Shown: positions 1 through 6,288 of the stretch, in pieces
Layout: each line of letters starts with the position of its first letter
Numbering within the stretch: position 1 is the first letter of the stretch
DNA from: a virus
Direction: 5' to 3' (one strand)
DNA: 28,046 bases
IMG/VR virus record: IMGVR_UViG_3300003322_000296
Coordinates: 1-28,046 of that record
The notes under the pieces: model-generated
The model's input: only the letters and a program-made list of their open reading frames with translations
Databases searched by the model: none
What the model was told of the DNA's origin: nothing
Made by a program: the position numbers and the translations under genes

Positions 1-19
1 AATCCCCCTCTCTCCGCCA
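1..19 (+). tRNA. 3' end of a tRNA-Ser gene (partial), probable attL core
   Basis: The first 19 bases read as the end of a tRNA: the last T-loop bases (aat), a CCCCC T-stem strand, a 7-nt acceptor strand TCTCTCC, discriminator G and an encoded CCA. The acceptor strand and G discriminator match bacterial tRNA-Ser genes whose 5' end is GGAGAGA (family knowledge). The rest of the tRNA lies outside the window. A tyrosine integrase gene 1.2 kb away and phage genes beyond it make this the likely attL: phages with such integrases often insert in the 3' end of tRNA genes and restore it. The isoacceptor cannot be told because the anticodon is missing. Confidence 0.75.
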
Positions 20-49
20 GGATTCGCGTAAGTGTTTGATTAGCTTACA

Positions 50-80
50 AAAAAAGCCAGCCTCAGCCGCTGGCTTTTTT
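50..80 (+). terminator. Intrinsic terminator after the tRNA-Ser fragment
   Basis: GCCAGC (56-61) pairs with GCTGGC (69-74) around a 7-nt loop, flanked by an A run and a run of six T at 75-80, so the stem extends with A-U pairs. It is correctly placed to end the tRNA transcript and to shield the prophage cargo genes from it. Confidence 0.8.
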
Positions 81-102
81 GCTTTTTACCCCCATCATTT
101 CT

Positions 103-154
103 TGCGCAGGGATACTTTGGGGATAATCCCACATTTCCCCTGCGTTCCCCTGCA
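103..154. other. Candidate integrase arm-type sites
   Basis: Two directly adjacent 10-bp repeats, TTCCCCTGCG (135-144) and TTCCCCTGCA (145-154), lie about 130 bp from the tRNA end. A related inverted copy, TGCGCAGGGA, is at 103-112. Clusters of short repeats at this distance from a core site are typical of the arm sites bound by the N-terminal domain of tyrosine integrases. The repeats are seen directly; the role is inference, and no matching set from attR can be compared here. Confidence 0.35.
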
Positions 155-192
155 CGTTAAAGCGATACGGGCACGGTGAAAAAGTACCATTG

Positions 193-221
193 TTGACTGT
201 ACGGATTTACAGTGTTAGCAT
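193..221 (+). promoter_or_regulatory. Promoter of the Panacea cargo unit with a dyad operator
   Basis: TTGACT (193-198) and TAGCAT (216-221) are separated by 17 bp, a good sigma-70 layout, about 80 bp upstream of the start codon at 302. The spacer contains a perfect inverted repeat ACTGTA-N6-TACAGT (196-213) that overlaps the -35 end and nearly reaches the -10. A dyad in that position would let a DNA-binding protein block polymerase, as in self-repressed toxin-antitoxin operons. Whether a Panacea protein binds it is unknown. Confidence 0.5.
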
Positions 222-301
222 TTGGTAACTCGGTGCCCTCTTGGAAAACAAGGCGGTGCCTAATTGCATTTCAAAGAGAGCAGTAAAAATGGAGATGGCA
301 A

Positions 302-805
302 ATGCTTTATAGCCCAAAGTCGATTGCTAATTACTTCCTTGACTTAGCTAAAGCGAGCAACCAGCCGATCAGCCCAATGAAGCTGCAAAAGTTGGTCTAC
401 TATGCCCACGGTTGGTATGCCGGCTACACGAACAATCCGCTCATTGATGAGGCCGTAGAGGCATGGCAGTACGGGCCAGTAATTCCCTCGCTGTATCAGG
501 AATTCAAACGGTTCGGCGCTGGTGCGATTGAGGCCAAAGCGACGGAATACAAGGATGGCCAGTTCCGTGAGGTTCCTGTGCCAAGCGATACTTCGCTGCG
601 GACGTTTTTAAATAACATCTGGCAAAGCTATGGTCAGTTCACTGGCGTCAAGTTATCTGAGATGACGCACGCTTCCGGTAGTCCGTGGGATCAAACGTGG
701 ACTGCGGCCGGCGGTCTCAAGGGTGTAGACATTCCGCTTCCCATGATCATTCAGCACTTCAAGGCGACGATTGAGGCTTCGAAGCAGAAAGGCGCGGCAG
801 CATGA
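302..805 (+). CDS. Panacea (DUF4065, SocA/GepA-like) domain protein
   Basis: 167-residue protein recognised by the block KLQKLVYYAHGW (residues 27-38), the motif AWQYGPVIPSLY (about 54-65) and a C-terminal LSEMTHASGSPWD segment, all typical of the phage-associated GepA/SocA family now called Panacea. SocA of Caulobacter is a proteolytic adaptor antitoxin, and Panacea domains are paired with many unrelated toxins as neutralising antitoxins (established for the family). The start is supported by GGAGAT at 291-296, five bases before ATG. The gene sits between attL and the integrase, a usual cargo position, and its last four bases (ATGA) overlap the start of the next gene, so the two are probably translationally coupled. 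It is therefore a candidate antitoxin for the membrane protein downstream. An alternative is an orphan phage gene with no toxin partner. Confidence 0.85.
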   Translation: MLYSPKSIANYFLDLAKASNQPISPMKLQKLVYYAHGWYAGYTNNPLIDEAVEAWQYGPVIPSLYQEFKRFGAGAIEAKATEYKDGQFREVPVPSDTSLRTFLNNIWQSYGQFTGVKLSEMTHASGSPWDQTWTAAGGLKGVDIPLPMIIQHFKATIEASKQKGAAA

Positions 806-1185
806 CCGAAGGGACCGACGGCATTGGCAACGCGACGACCATCGGCTCCTTGCCAATCGACCCTGCTGCAGAGCCATCTAAGAACCAACAGTCGCCCGTT
901 TCTAGTCAGCAGGAGGTTGAGTTTTTTCGACAGTCTCAGGCTGAATTTGAATTGGAGAATAATCGCCAAAACCTCGGATGGCTTGGTGGAATTTTTGGAG
1001 GGAAGGAAAGTGCGCCGACCAACATCGTTGGCTTGGCGGTGGGTGTAGCCCTGTTTGGCATGTTGATCAGTGCATTTTGTGCGCCGACGCAGTCGATGGC
1101 GGATCTTCAAAAGTACCTCGGTGGCATCATTACCACTGGCATCGGCTTCTTGGCTGGCACTGCCACATCTTCCAAAAAACAATAG
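802..1185 (+). CDS. Small two-helix membrane protein, candidate toxin of the Panacea unit
   Basis: 127 residues, not a family I recognise. Residues 1-60 are hydrophilic, rich in Q, N, E and S, with no enzyme motif. A first membrane helix spans about 74-93 (starting NIVGLAVGVALF) and a second about 105-122 (YLGGIITTGIGFLAG), with a short lysine-rich tail. The start overlaps the stop of the Panacea gene by four bases, so the pair forms one unit. Small membrane proteins that damage the membrane are among the toxins known to be paired with Panacea antitoxins, which suggests a toxin or an abortive-infection effector acting in the inner membrane. That function is inference from context; a harmless membrane accessory protein is equally possible on sequence alone. 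Confidence 0.7.
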   Translation: MTEGTDGIGNATTIGSLPIDPAAEPSKNQQSPVSSQQEVEFFRQSQAEFELENNRQNLGWLGGIFGGKESAPTNIVGLAVGVALFGMLISAFCAPTQSMADLQKYLGGIITTGIGFLAGTATSSKKQ

Positions 1186-1203
1186 CCGGCATTGCCGGCT
1201 ATT
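1181..1203 (-). terminator. Terminator between the convergent cargo unit and integrase
   Basis: AATAGCCGGC (1181-1190) pairs perfectly with GCCGGCTATT (1194-1203) around a 3-nt loop. Read on the minus strand it is followed by GTTTTTTGG, so it best serves the leftward operon that ends with the integrase. On the plus strand only TTTCTCT follows, giving weaker termination for the cargo unit. The stop codon of the membrane protein gene lies inside the stem. Confidence 0.7.
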
Positions 1204-1247
1204 TCTCTATGCGAGCTGCGCGAACAGTCGCGCTGCGCGTTCCTGGA

Positions 1248-2426
1248 TCATAGTTCACGTGCTTCCACTGTGGTTGGCCAGGCAGTCCTGATGGCGGATT
1301 GAATCTTCGCCATCTCTCGGTCGTCGTTCTGGCCGTCGATCCATTTAGCATACACTCGGAAGAACATCTCCAAGCTGTGGCCCAGCTGGCGTGCCATGAA
1401 CGCCGGGTTGGCGCCGGCCATAAGGCCGATAGTGGCGTACGTGTGGCGCGAGCTGTACGCGCGGCGATGGCGGATGCCGAGGCGCTTGAGCGTCGTTGTC
1501 CACCAGGTAGCGCCCGTGATTCGGTGATACAGCCACGGCTCGTTGTAATACGGGTCATGGAAGACTTTGCCATTGGTGGTAAATGACCGCTGTGCGATCA
1601 GGGCGGCCAGCGCTTCGTGCGTCAGCTTGACGATGCGGCGCGTGGAGGTCTTGGTCGAGTCCTGCTCTTCGTCATAAACGACGACGGCTTCGACCAGGAT
1701 CTCGCCTTTGTTCAGGTCCACGTTTGACCACTCCAGCGCGATGGCTTCCGACGTGCGCAGGCCGGAGAAGAACTGGAACTGCACATAGTTCTGAATCTGA
1801 GGGCTGTAATTTTCGGCGATGCTGCCCAGGATCTTTTGCACTTCGCGCAGCGAGAACGGATCCGGGTCGGCGGTCTGCACCAGTGCGTACTCCAGGCCCT
1901 CGCAGGGGTTCTCTTTGATCTGCTTGTCGCGCACGGCAAGGTCAAACACGCTGCGGATGATCGAGAGCTGGTTATTGCGGCTCTTGTTGCTCTTCCAGGT
2001 GCCCTGCTTGAGAGCGTGCTTGATGTCGGAGTGGACGATCAGTTTGATCGGCTTGTTTGGAATATGCTTCTTCCAGAAATTGTCCTTCTGCTGGCGGTAC
2101 ATCTTCTTCGTGGAAGGCTTGTGCTCCAGCAGGTCGCACCAGCGGTCAATCAGGTCAAAGAACGGCTCGTCTCCCGTCTTTGCCTTCGGCGCTGGCGCGG
2201 TGGTAGAGTCGGGGAAGGTGGCGCGGTAATCGAAGGTGCCCAGGCGGATCTGGTCGCGTACTTCCGCGACCAGGCGCGAGGCGTACTTCACATTCGCCGG
2301 CGTTGGCTCCAGCATGGAGCCGTCCATGCGAACGGTCTCCTTGCACTGCTTGCCGTCAAATGTGAAGAAGACGCGGATGCTGTTGTCGCGGACTTCAACG
2401 CCGCTCAGTTTTGCTGCTCGACCCAC
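1248..2426 (-). CDS. int: Phage tyrosine integrase
   Basis: 392-residue site-specific recombinase that would join attP to attB in the tRNA-Ser gene. The N-terminal part (about 12-72, including RVFFTFDGKQCKETVRM) looks like the arm-binding domain DUF3596/Arm-DNA-bind, followed by a SAM-like core-binding domain (about 85-170) and the catalytic domain. Active-site residues can be placed: Arg224 in GLRTSEAIALEW, Arg327 in YSSRHTYA, His350 in QLGHSLE and the nucleophile Tyr359 in FFRVYAKW. The first box II position, usually His, is Tyr324 here, a substitution known in phage integrases. It is the last gene of the leftward operon; its start overlaps the excisionase-like gene by 22 bp. Length and residues are complete, so it is probably active. 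Confidence 0.95.
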   Translation of the reverse strand: MGRAAKLSGVEVRDNSIRVFFTFDGKQCKETVRMDGSMLEPTPANVKYASRLVAEVRDQIRLGTFDYRATFPDSTTAPAPKAKTGDEPFFDLIDRWCDLLEHKPSTKKMYRQQKDNFWKKHIPNKPIKLIVHSDIKHALKQGTWKSNKSRNNQLSIIRSVFDLAVRDKQIKENPCEGLEYALVQTADPDPFSLREVQKILGSIAENYSPQIQNYVQFQFFSGLRTSEAIALEWSNVDLNKGEILVEAVVVYDEEQDSTKTSTRRIVKLTHEALAALIAQRSFTTNGKVFHDPYYNEPWLYHRITGATWWTTTLKRLGIRHRRAYSSRHTYATIGLMAGANPAFMARQLGHSLEMFFRVYAKWIDGQNDDREMAKIQSAIRTAWPTTVEAREL

Positions 2427-2617
2427 TTGTAATACTCCTGGAGGTTCATGGTGATGCGGCCATCAGGGGCCTTGCGGTAGTGCTTGCCGTTGATCCATAC
2501 GCCGTCTTCCACCTTGCGGCGTACTGCCTTCTCGGTATAGCCAGTGAGGGCGGAAAACATCGGGATCAGCATCCATTGCAGGCTGATTGAGTCGAGGCTG
2601 TTCGTCATCGCGGTCAT
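2405..2617 (-). CDS. Excisionase-like small DNA-binding protein
   Basis: 70 residues with a helix-turn-wing pattern: IPMFSALTGYTEKAVRRKV (first helices), DGVWINGKHYRKAPDGRI (wing), then NLQEYYKWVEQ. This resembles the MerR-like excisionases found immediately upstream of phage integrases. It would bend DNA at att and steer the integrase towards excision. It overlaps the integrase start by 22 bp and its own start overlaps the stop of the upstream gene by four bases, so the three genes are one translation-coupled group. Other possible in-frame starts are few; the ATG at 2617 is favoured by that overlap. Confidence 0.75.
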   Translation of the reverse strand: MTAMTNSLDSISLQWMLIPMFSALTGYTEKAVRRKVEDGVWINGKHYRKAPDGRITMNLQEYYKWVEQQN

Positions 2618-3123
2618 GCGTTCTGTTCCTTCGCAATAGTTTTCGTGGGTGCTGGATTTACTCCGAAATTCTGATATAGGCCCGGCTTATGGGCTGGACC
2701 GATGCGCTCAACCTGCAGGGTTCGGAATGAGCGCATTTCGGCTATTTCCGCCTCTAGGCGCTCGATGTAGTCAGCGGCCTCTAAGTCGAGTGCGGGCGGC
2801 TTGATAATGGTTTGGCCCGCCACAGTGCGCAACCGCCTGACGATGTCCTGGCTTTTCGATGACGGGGCTGGACGGTCGGCGAGATAGGCTGCTGCCATCG
2901 CGAGTACCGATCCGCGTTCACTGTGGCGAAGAAGGCTCTGATCGACAGTGCCACGGGCCTGCAGGTCCAGCTTTGCGTGCAGCAGTTGGTGTGCCGGCAT
3001 GAAGCGTTTCAGCGTGCCCATCACATCGGCGCTGGCGTACAGCTCGGCCATAAGGGTTTGGATAACGAGCGCAGCCGAAAGCGTGCCCTTCGGTACGTTG
3101 GTGTGATTTTTAAAGGCGTTCAT
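2614..3123 (-). CDS. Hypothetical protein with a C-terminal helical segment
   Basis: 169 residues, family not recognised. The protein is mostly helical by composition. A stretch at about 128-144, LEAADYIERLEAEIAEM, has heptad-like spacing and may form a short coiled coil. No cysteine clusters, signal peptide or membrane segment is seen. It lies between the 28-residue membrane protein and the excisionase-like gene, with an ATGA overlap into the latter, so it is expressed with them. A role in the lysogenic/integration operon is the only inference possible. Confidence 0.65.
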   Translation of the reverse strand: MNAFKNHTNVPKGTLSAALVIQTLMAELYASADVMGTLKRFMPAHQLLHAKLDLQARGTVDQSLLRHSERGSVLAMAAAYLADRPAPSSKSQDIVRRLRTVAGQTIIKPPALDLEAADYIERLEAEIAEMRSFRTLQVERIGPAHKPGLYQNFGVNPAPTKTIAKEQNA

Positions 3124-3147
3124 ACTTTGCGTTTTCTATTACGGTGA

Positions 3148-3234
3148 CTATGCGGTGGCCAGCAGTACCAAGAAGGCGCTGCCGGCGGCGAGAACGGCGA
3201 ACATCGCCAGGTCGAGGAAAAATCCTTCTTTCAT
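3148..3234 (-). CDS. 28-residue single-span membrane microprotein
   Basis: A short reading frame, ATG to TAG, fills the gap between two well-supported genes. It encodes 28 residues: a short head MKEGFFLDL and then one long hydrophobic helix, AMFAVLAAGSAFLVLLATA, ending at the stop. The ATG comes two bases after the TGA of the ParB-like gene, so translation is probably coupled by reinitiation; no strong Shine-Dalgarno sequence is seen. The high hydrophobicity over almost the whole length is unlike a random frame in GC-rich DNA. It could be a holin-like, superinfection-exclusion or regulatory microprotein. No family is recognised and expression is unproven. Confidence 0.5.
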   Translation of the reverse strand: MKEGFFLDLAMFAVLAAGSAFLVLLATA

Positions 3235-3236
3235 GA

Positions 3237-5081
3237 TCACGACCGGCCAGGGGTTGGGAAAGGCCATGCCGCTGCTGGCACCAGGCGCGTTTTCTTGACC
3301 GTAATGGCGGGTCCGTCGGTTGCTTGCTGGGGGGCGGAAGGCGTTGGTTTGCGGGCCACGGTGAGGGTCCTCCTGTGGGCGCCTTGCTCGGTCGGATCGT
3401 CCGGTATAGCGGCGTCCATCGCTTCGAGTGTGCTATCAGCCAAGTCGCCGTGATGGGCGTATAGGCCCGCGCTTAGCTGCTCGGAGATGACGATGTCCAT
3501 CAGAAGCAGCTGGACCTCGCTCAGCGGCGCTTGGTCGATGTAGTTGCACACGTTCTGATCGCTAAAGTGATTGTCAAAATCTTTGGGGTCGAAGAGATGC
3601 CCGATCAGGTCGTCCGGGAAGGTGCAGTTGTTGTCTTGGTCCCTAACCAGCAGCTTGACGACCTCCCGCAGAAGCTGGGTCGTCATGCCCTTGGCCTGAG
3701 CGCGTGCGCGAATCTTCAGGTACAGGTCGGTTCGGCGCTGGGTTGCCTCTGCGGCTGATTCCTTTGGCGTTGCTGCTTCAGCGGCAGTTTCGCCTTCCTC
3801 CGCTGGCGTGGCGCCAGCCTCGTTCTTGGCTGGCGCCGACGCGGTGTTATTCGTCGCCGACGCCGTACCGTGCGCTTCAGGAAGGCAGGCACCCGCTACC
3901 TCCAACGCTGCTTGGACTTGGTGGCGCGCGTAGAGGGCCGTCAGGCCGGAGGACTCCTTCAGGTAGCCGATTGCTGGTGGCATGTCATCGGCACGCAGAT
4001 AGGTTGCCACGTTGCCTTCCATCTTGGTCTTCGGGTTCACGCGCTGGAACGTGTACAGCGGAGTACCTACGGCGACCTCAGCGAAGCCTGCTTGGAATAT
4101 GCGGTTGTAGAAGGCGCGACGGTCATCGCCCTCGTACACGGGAATACCGGCCTGGCGTGCTTGAACTTCGATTGATGCTTGACGTTTGACTTCGTTGGCC
4201 TGGTGGGCCTGGGTTTTCTCGGCAAAGCATTCTGGATCGGTGCAGACGTCTGCACCAATGCCTTCGAAGACCTCTGGCTGATTGCCGGCACGTTTTGGGC
4301 AGTCGGTACAGCTGCCGGCGCCGCGCAGGAGCTTGGCATCTTTGATCGGGAATGCGGCTTTTTTCAGGTTCAGCATGTAGCGATCCTGAATCCATGCTTT
4401 CGCTTCACGGAACGACATGGGGCCAGCTTTCGGACGGTCGGCCAAGATCTCGTCCAGCGCCTTGTTTTGCAGGTCGGGAACTGGAATGCGGGCGATCAGC
4501 AACGCGGTCGAGGGCGGCAAGGCATCCTTGTCGTTCATGAAGATCTCACGGGCTTTGAGCGACAGCGCGCACAGCTTGAGGCTCGCGTAAATGTAGGCGC
4601 GGCTCTTCTTCGTGATATCCATCAGTTGCTTGACGTCGTAGCCGAATGCCTGCATCAGCTGCTGGTAGCCATCCGCTTCCTCAAGTGGGTGAGGGTCTTC
4701 GCGTTGAATGTTTTCGAGCAGTCGAATCTCAGCGGCCTGAGCGTCGGTTAGATTCCGAACCATCAGCGGGACGGTCGAGATCTCGGCAATGATCGCAGCG
4801 CGGAAGCGGCGCTCGCCTGCGACGATCTCAAAGCGCTGCGGAGAATCTGCTGACATTGGGACCGGACGTGCAACAAGCGGGGCTAGAATGCCCACGGACT
4901 TCATGCTTGCCGCCAGGCCATGCAGGGCTTCGACGTCGAACCACTTGCGGTTGTCGGGTGAAACGCGCAATTCGTAAATTGGTTGATGCTGATAGCCTTC
5001 GGTCACCAGTTCGTCAGCCACGATTACGCGGTCTACCGGCATCGGTACATGGGGCGGCGGGAGTAGTACGAGTTTAGACAT
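3237..5081 (-). CDS. Large ParB/Spo0J-family DNA-binding protein
   Basis: 614 residues. The N-terminal ParB/Srx fold is shown by IVAGERRFRAA (about 86-96, the GERR box) and LLENIQREDPHPLEEA (about 121-136, the ENIQR box). An HTH-like segment follows (about 145-170, ending SRAYIYASLKL). Four cysteines, C258-x2-C261 and C280-x4-C285, could form a zinc knuckle. A low-complexity Ala/Glu/Thr linker (about 400-450) leads to a helical C-terminal region. ParB proteins bind palindromic parS sites and load as CTP-dependent clamps (family knowledge). No ParA is encoded in the window, so partition is unlikely to be the simple role; plasmid/phage ParB-like proteins of this long type also act as regulators. 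One copy of the 16-bp palindrome lies inside this gene and encodes residues around C280. The gene is in the leftward operon; a weak GAGAG precedes the ATG. Confidence 0.85.
   Translation of the reverse strand: MSKLVLLPPPHVPMPVDRVIVADELVTEGYQHQPIYELRVSPDNRKWFDVEALHGLAASMKSVGILAPLVARPVPMSADSPQRFEIVAGERRFRAAIIAEISTVPLMVRNLTDAQAAEIRLLENIQREDPHPLEEADGYQQLMQAFGYDVKQLMDITKKSRAYIYASLKLCALSLKAREIFMNDKDALPPSTALLIARIPVPDLQNKALDEILADRPKAGPMSFREAKAWIQDRYMLNLKKAAFPIKDAKLLRGAGSCTDCPKRAGNQPEVFEGIGADVCTDPECFAEKTQAHQANEVKRQASIEVQARQAGIPVYEGDDRRAFYNRIFQAGFAEVAVGTPLYTFQRVNPKTKMEGNVATYLRADDMPPAIGYLKESSGLTALYARHQVQAALEVAGACLPEAHGTASATNNTASAPAKNEAGATPAEEGETAAEAATPKESAAEATQRRTDLYLKIRARAQAKGMTTQLLREVVKLLVRDQDNNCTFPDDLIGHLFDPKDFDNHFSDQNVCNYIDQAPLSEVQLLLMDIVISEQLSAGLYAHHGDLADSTLEAMDAAIPDDPTEQGAHRRTLTVARKPTPSAPQQATDGPAITVKKTRLVPAAAWPFPTPGRS
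4240..4255. repeat. 16-bp palindrome GTGCAGACGTCTGCAC, copy 1
   Basis: Perfect copy inside the ParB-like gene. On the coding strand it is read as the frame giving A-D-V-C-T, and it supplies Cys280 of the CxxC...CxxxxC motif. Confidence 0.9.
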
Positions 5082-5095
5082 AGCGGGGCTCTCGA

Positions 5096-5611
5096 TTAGT
5101 CGCGGTCATTGGCCGCGAGGGATTTGAAGTCAGTGCTGGCAAGGCGGCGAACTGGATGCTTGCGGGCGTAGGAGCGCAATGCCCGACCGAGGCTGGGGTC
5201 GCCTAGGGCTGCGTCGAGGGGCATTGCGATGCGCAGCGCGCGGTGTGCGGCTGCCAGGGTTGGGCGGTCAGGTTCGGCCGGCATGACGGTGATCCCGCAG
5301 GGAGAGTCGCCGATGCGCTGCACTGCGGCATCGGCGGCGCTGGCCGCGTCAGATGCGTGCGTCTGGAACATCGTTGTTCCGGCGCTGGTGCGAACTTTGA
5401 CGTTGAACTCGTGCACCAGCTGGTCGTGGGCTGCCAGGGCGGCGCGCAGGTCGTCGGCGGTGTCTCCCCGCATACCTGCAAAACCTGCTTGTACCAGCAG
5501 CTCCGTGGCGTTTGCCGCGGCGAGTTGGAGCGTTTTCATGCTCGCGACCAAGGCGGCGGCGTGCTCGGTGAAATGGCCGCTATCGGGGATAGATGGGAGG
5601 GGCGCGCTCAC
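5096..5611 (-). CDS. Hypothetical protein of the leftward operon
   Basis: 171 residues from the preferred GTG start at 5611. A longer reading starts at a GTG at 5617, but a strong AGGAGGT (5618-5624, minus strand) abuts that codon with no space, while it lies six bases from the GTG at 5611. The GTG at 5611 also overlaps the upstream stop as GTGA, the usual coupled arrangement. The protein is alanine-rich and largely helical, with no membrane segment and no recognised domain; the C-terminal third is basic (RALRSYARKHPVRRLAS) and could contact nucleic acid. It precedes the ParB-like gene by 14 bp. Confidence 0.7.
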   Translation of the reverse strand: MSAPLPSIPDSGHFTEHAAALVASMKTLQLAAANATELLVQAGFAGMRGDTADDLRAALAAHDQLVHEFNVKVRTSAGTTMFQTHASDAASAADAAVQRIGDSPCGITVMPAEPDRPTLAAAHRALRIAMPLDAALGDPSLGRALRSYARKHPVRRLASTDFKSLAANDRD

Positions 5612-5817
5612 TTGCACACCTCCTGCACGCTCGATGGGGAGTTGTGTGCAGACGTCTGCACACGCTGTACCGATGGGGCAAGGTTGCGCGCCTTGATGTA
5701 GTCGTGGCCCTTGAGCCCAGCAAAGGGATCTGGCCGGCTCGCGCGAATCCGAACTACTGGATTTTCGGCGAGTGCTTGCTCGTTGAAACCGCGTGGATGG
5801 GATTCGGGTGAGGCCAT
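5608..5817 (-). CDS. Small hypothetical protein, first gene of the leftward operon
   Basis: 69 residues from the ATG at 5817, chosen because TAGGAG lies five bases upstream; an ATG 15 bases earlier (5832) overlaps that ribosome site and is less likely. The sequence is hydrophilic with no recognised domain. Near the C-terminus the 16-bp palindrome is translated as VQTSA. The gene is directly downstream of the leftward promoter and is coupled by GTGA to the next gene. Its first-gene position suggests an early regulatory or anti-host role, which is inference only. Confidence 0.6.
   Translation of the reverse strand: MASPESHPRGFNEQALAENPVVRIRASRPDPFAGLKGHDYIKARNLAPSVQRVQTSAHNSPSSVQEVCK
5644..5663. 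repeat. 16-bp palindrome, copy 2, extended to 20 bp
   Basis: The 16-bp core at 5646-5661 is perfect and here the symmetry extends two bases on each side (GTGT at the left end, ACAC at the right end), giving a 20-bp palindrome. It lies in the small gene 5608-5817, read as VQTSA. Confidence 0.9.
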
Positions 5818-5849
5818 GTTTGCTCCTATCAAAGAATTGATACGAGCGG

Positions 5850-5878
5850 AGTATAGATAATCTATTCCACGAAGTAAA
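5850..5878 (-). promoter_or_regulatory. Leftward operon promoter with two repressor-type operators
   Basis: On the minus strand TTTACT (5873-5878) and TATACT (5850-5855) are 17 bp apart, a near-consensus sigma-70 promoter about 33 bp upstream of the ATG at 5817. One copy of the shared operator motif (AGAAAAACTATAC, plus strand, 5878-5890) touches the -35. A weaker reversed copy (5851-5863) overlaps the -10 and coincides with a perfect dyad ATAGAT-A-ATCTAT (5853-5865). This is the expected site of lysogenic repression of the int/xis/ParB operon. Confidence 0.7.
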
Positions 5879-5902
5879 GAAAAACTATACTTTCACGTAA
5901 AG

Positions 5903-6178
5903 TTACTCTAAATTCTCTCCAATTGTCACAACACTTGCTAGCTTCGCGACCTCCGACGCAAGCGATGCGGCCAGCCATTTGGCGTCGGACTTAATGGTTC
6001 CGTCCCATCCTTCAAAGTCCCCGGAGGTCAGAAGGTGATTCAGTGCGGCAAGCTGGGCTGCGCGGGACTCCAGATAGTCGCCCAGGCTCTCCTTTGCGAC
6101 TACAACATCAACACCTGGCATAACGGATATCGTAAGGAAAGCTGCGGGTCGATTCTGGACTGTATTGTCATTTTGCAT
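5903..6178 (-). CDS. Hypothetical small protein upstream of the leftward operon
   Basis: 91 residues from the ATG at 6178. A longer frame starts at GTG 6232, but a good -10 sequence TATAAT (minus strand, 6212-6217) lies inside that extension, so the message probably begins after it and the ATG at 6178 is preferred. The protein is acidic, with a long helical middle (SLGDYLESRAAQLAALNHLL) and another helix (WLAASLASEVAKLASVV) near the end; it resembles small helical phage proteins of the DUF3077 type, a weak match made by eye. It is transcribed away from the Arc-like gene and would read towards the leftward promoter. Confidence 0.6.
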   Translation of the reverse strand: MQNDNTVQNRPAAFLTISVMPGVDVVVAKESLGDYLESRAAQLAALNHLLTSGDFEGWDGTIKSDAKWLAASLASEVAKLASVVTIGENLE

Positions 6179-6211
6179 TGAGAGTTTCCAAAAAGAATTG
6201 CGGAGTTCGCC

Positions 6212-6240
6212 ATTATAGTAGGATGGCTTCACCGTGTAGC
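6212..6240 (-). promoter_or_regulatory. Probable promoter of the 91-residue gene
   Basis: Minus-strand TATAAT at 6212-6217 with GCTACA 17 bp upstream (6235-6240), a good -10 and a poor -35. It sits between divergent genes and may be controlled by the Arc-like protein encoded next to it. Confidence 0.4.
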
Positions 6241-6259
6241 TATCACTGGTTGTGGCTAT

Positions 6260-6288
6260 TCTCTACACTGCGCCTCTATGAGTAGAGA
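6260..6288 (+). promoter_or_regulatory. Inverted repeat over the start of the Arc-like gene
   Basis: TCTCTAC (6260-6266) and GTAGAGA (6282-6288) are exact inverted copies 15 bp apart and straddle the ATG at 6278. Ribbon-helix-helix repressors often bind such paired sites over their own start. Seven-base arms can occur by chance, so the call is weak. Confidence 0.3.
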
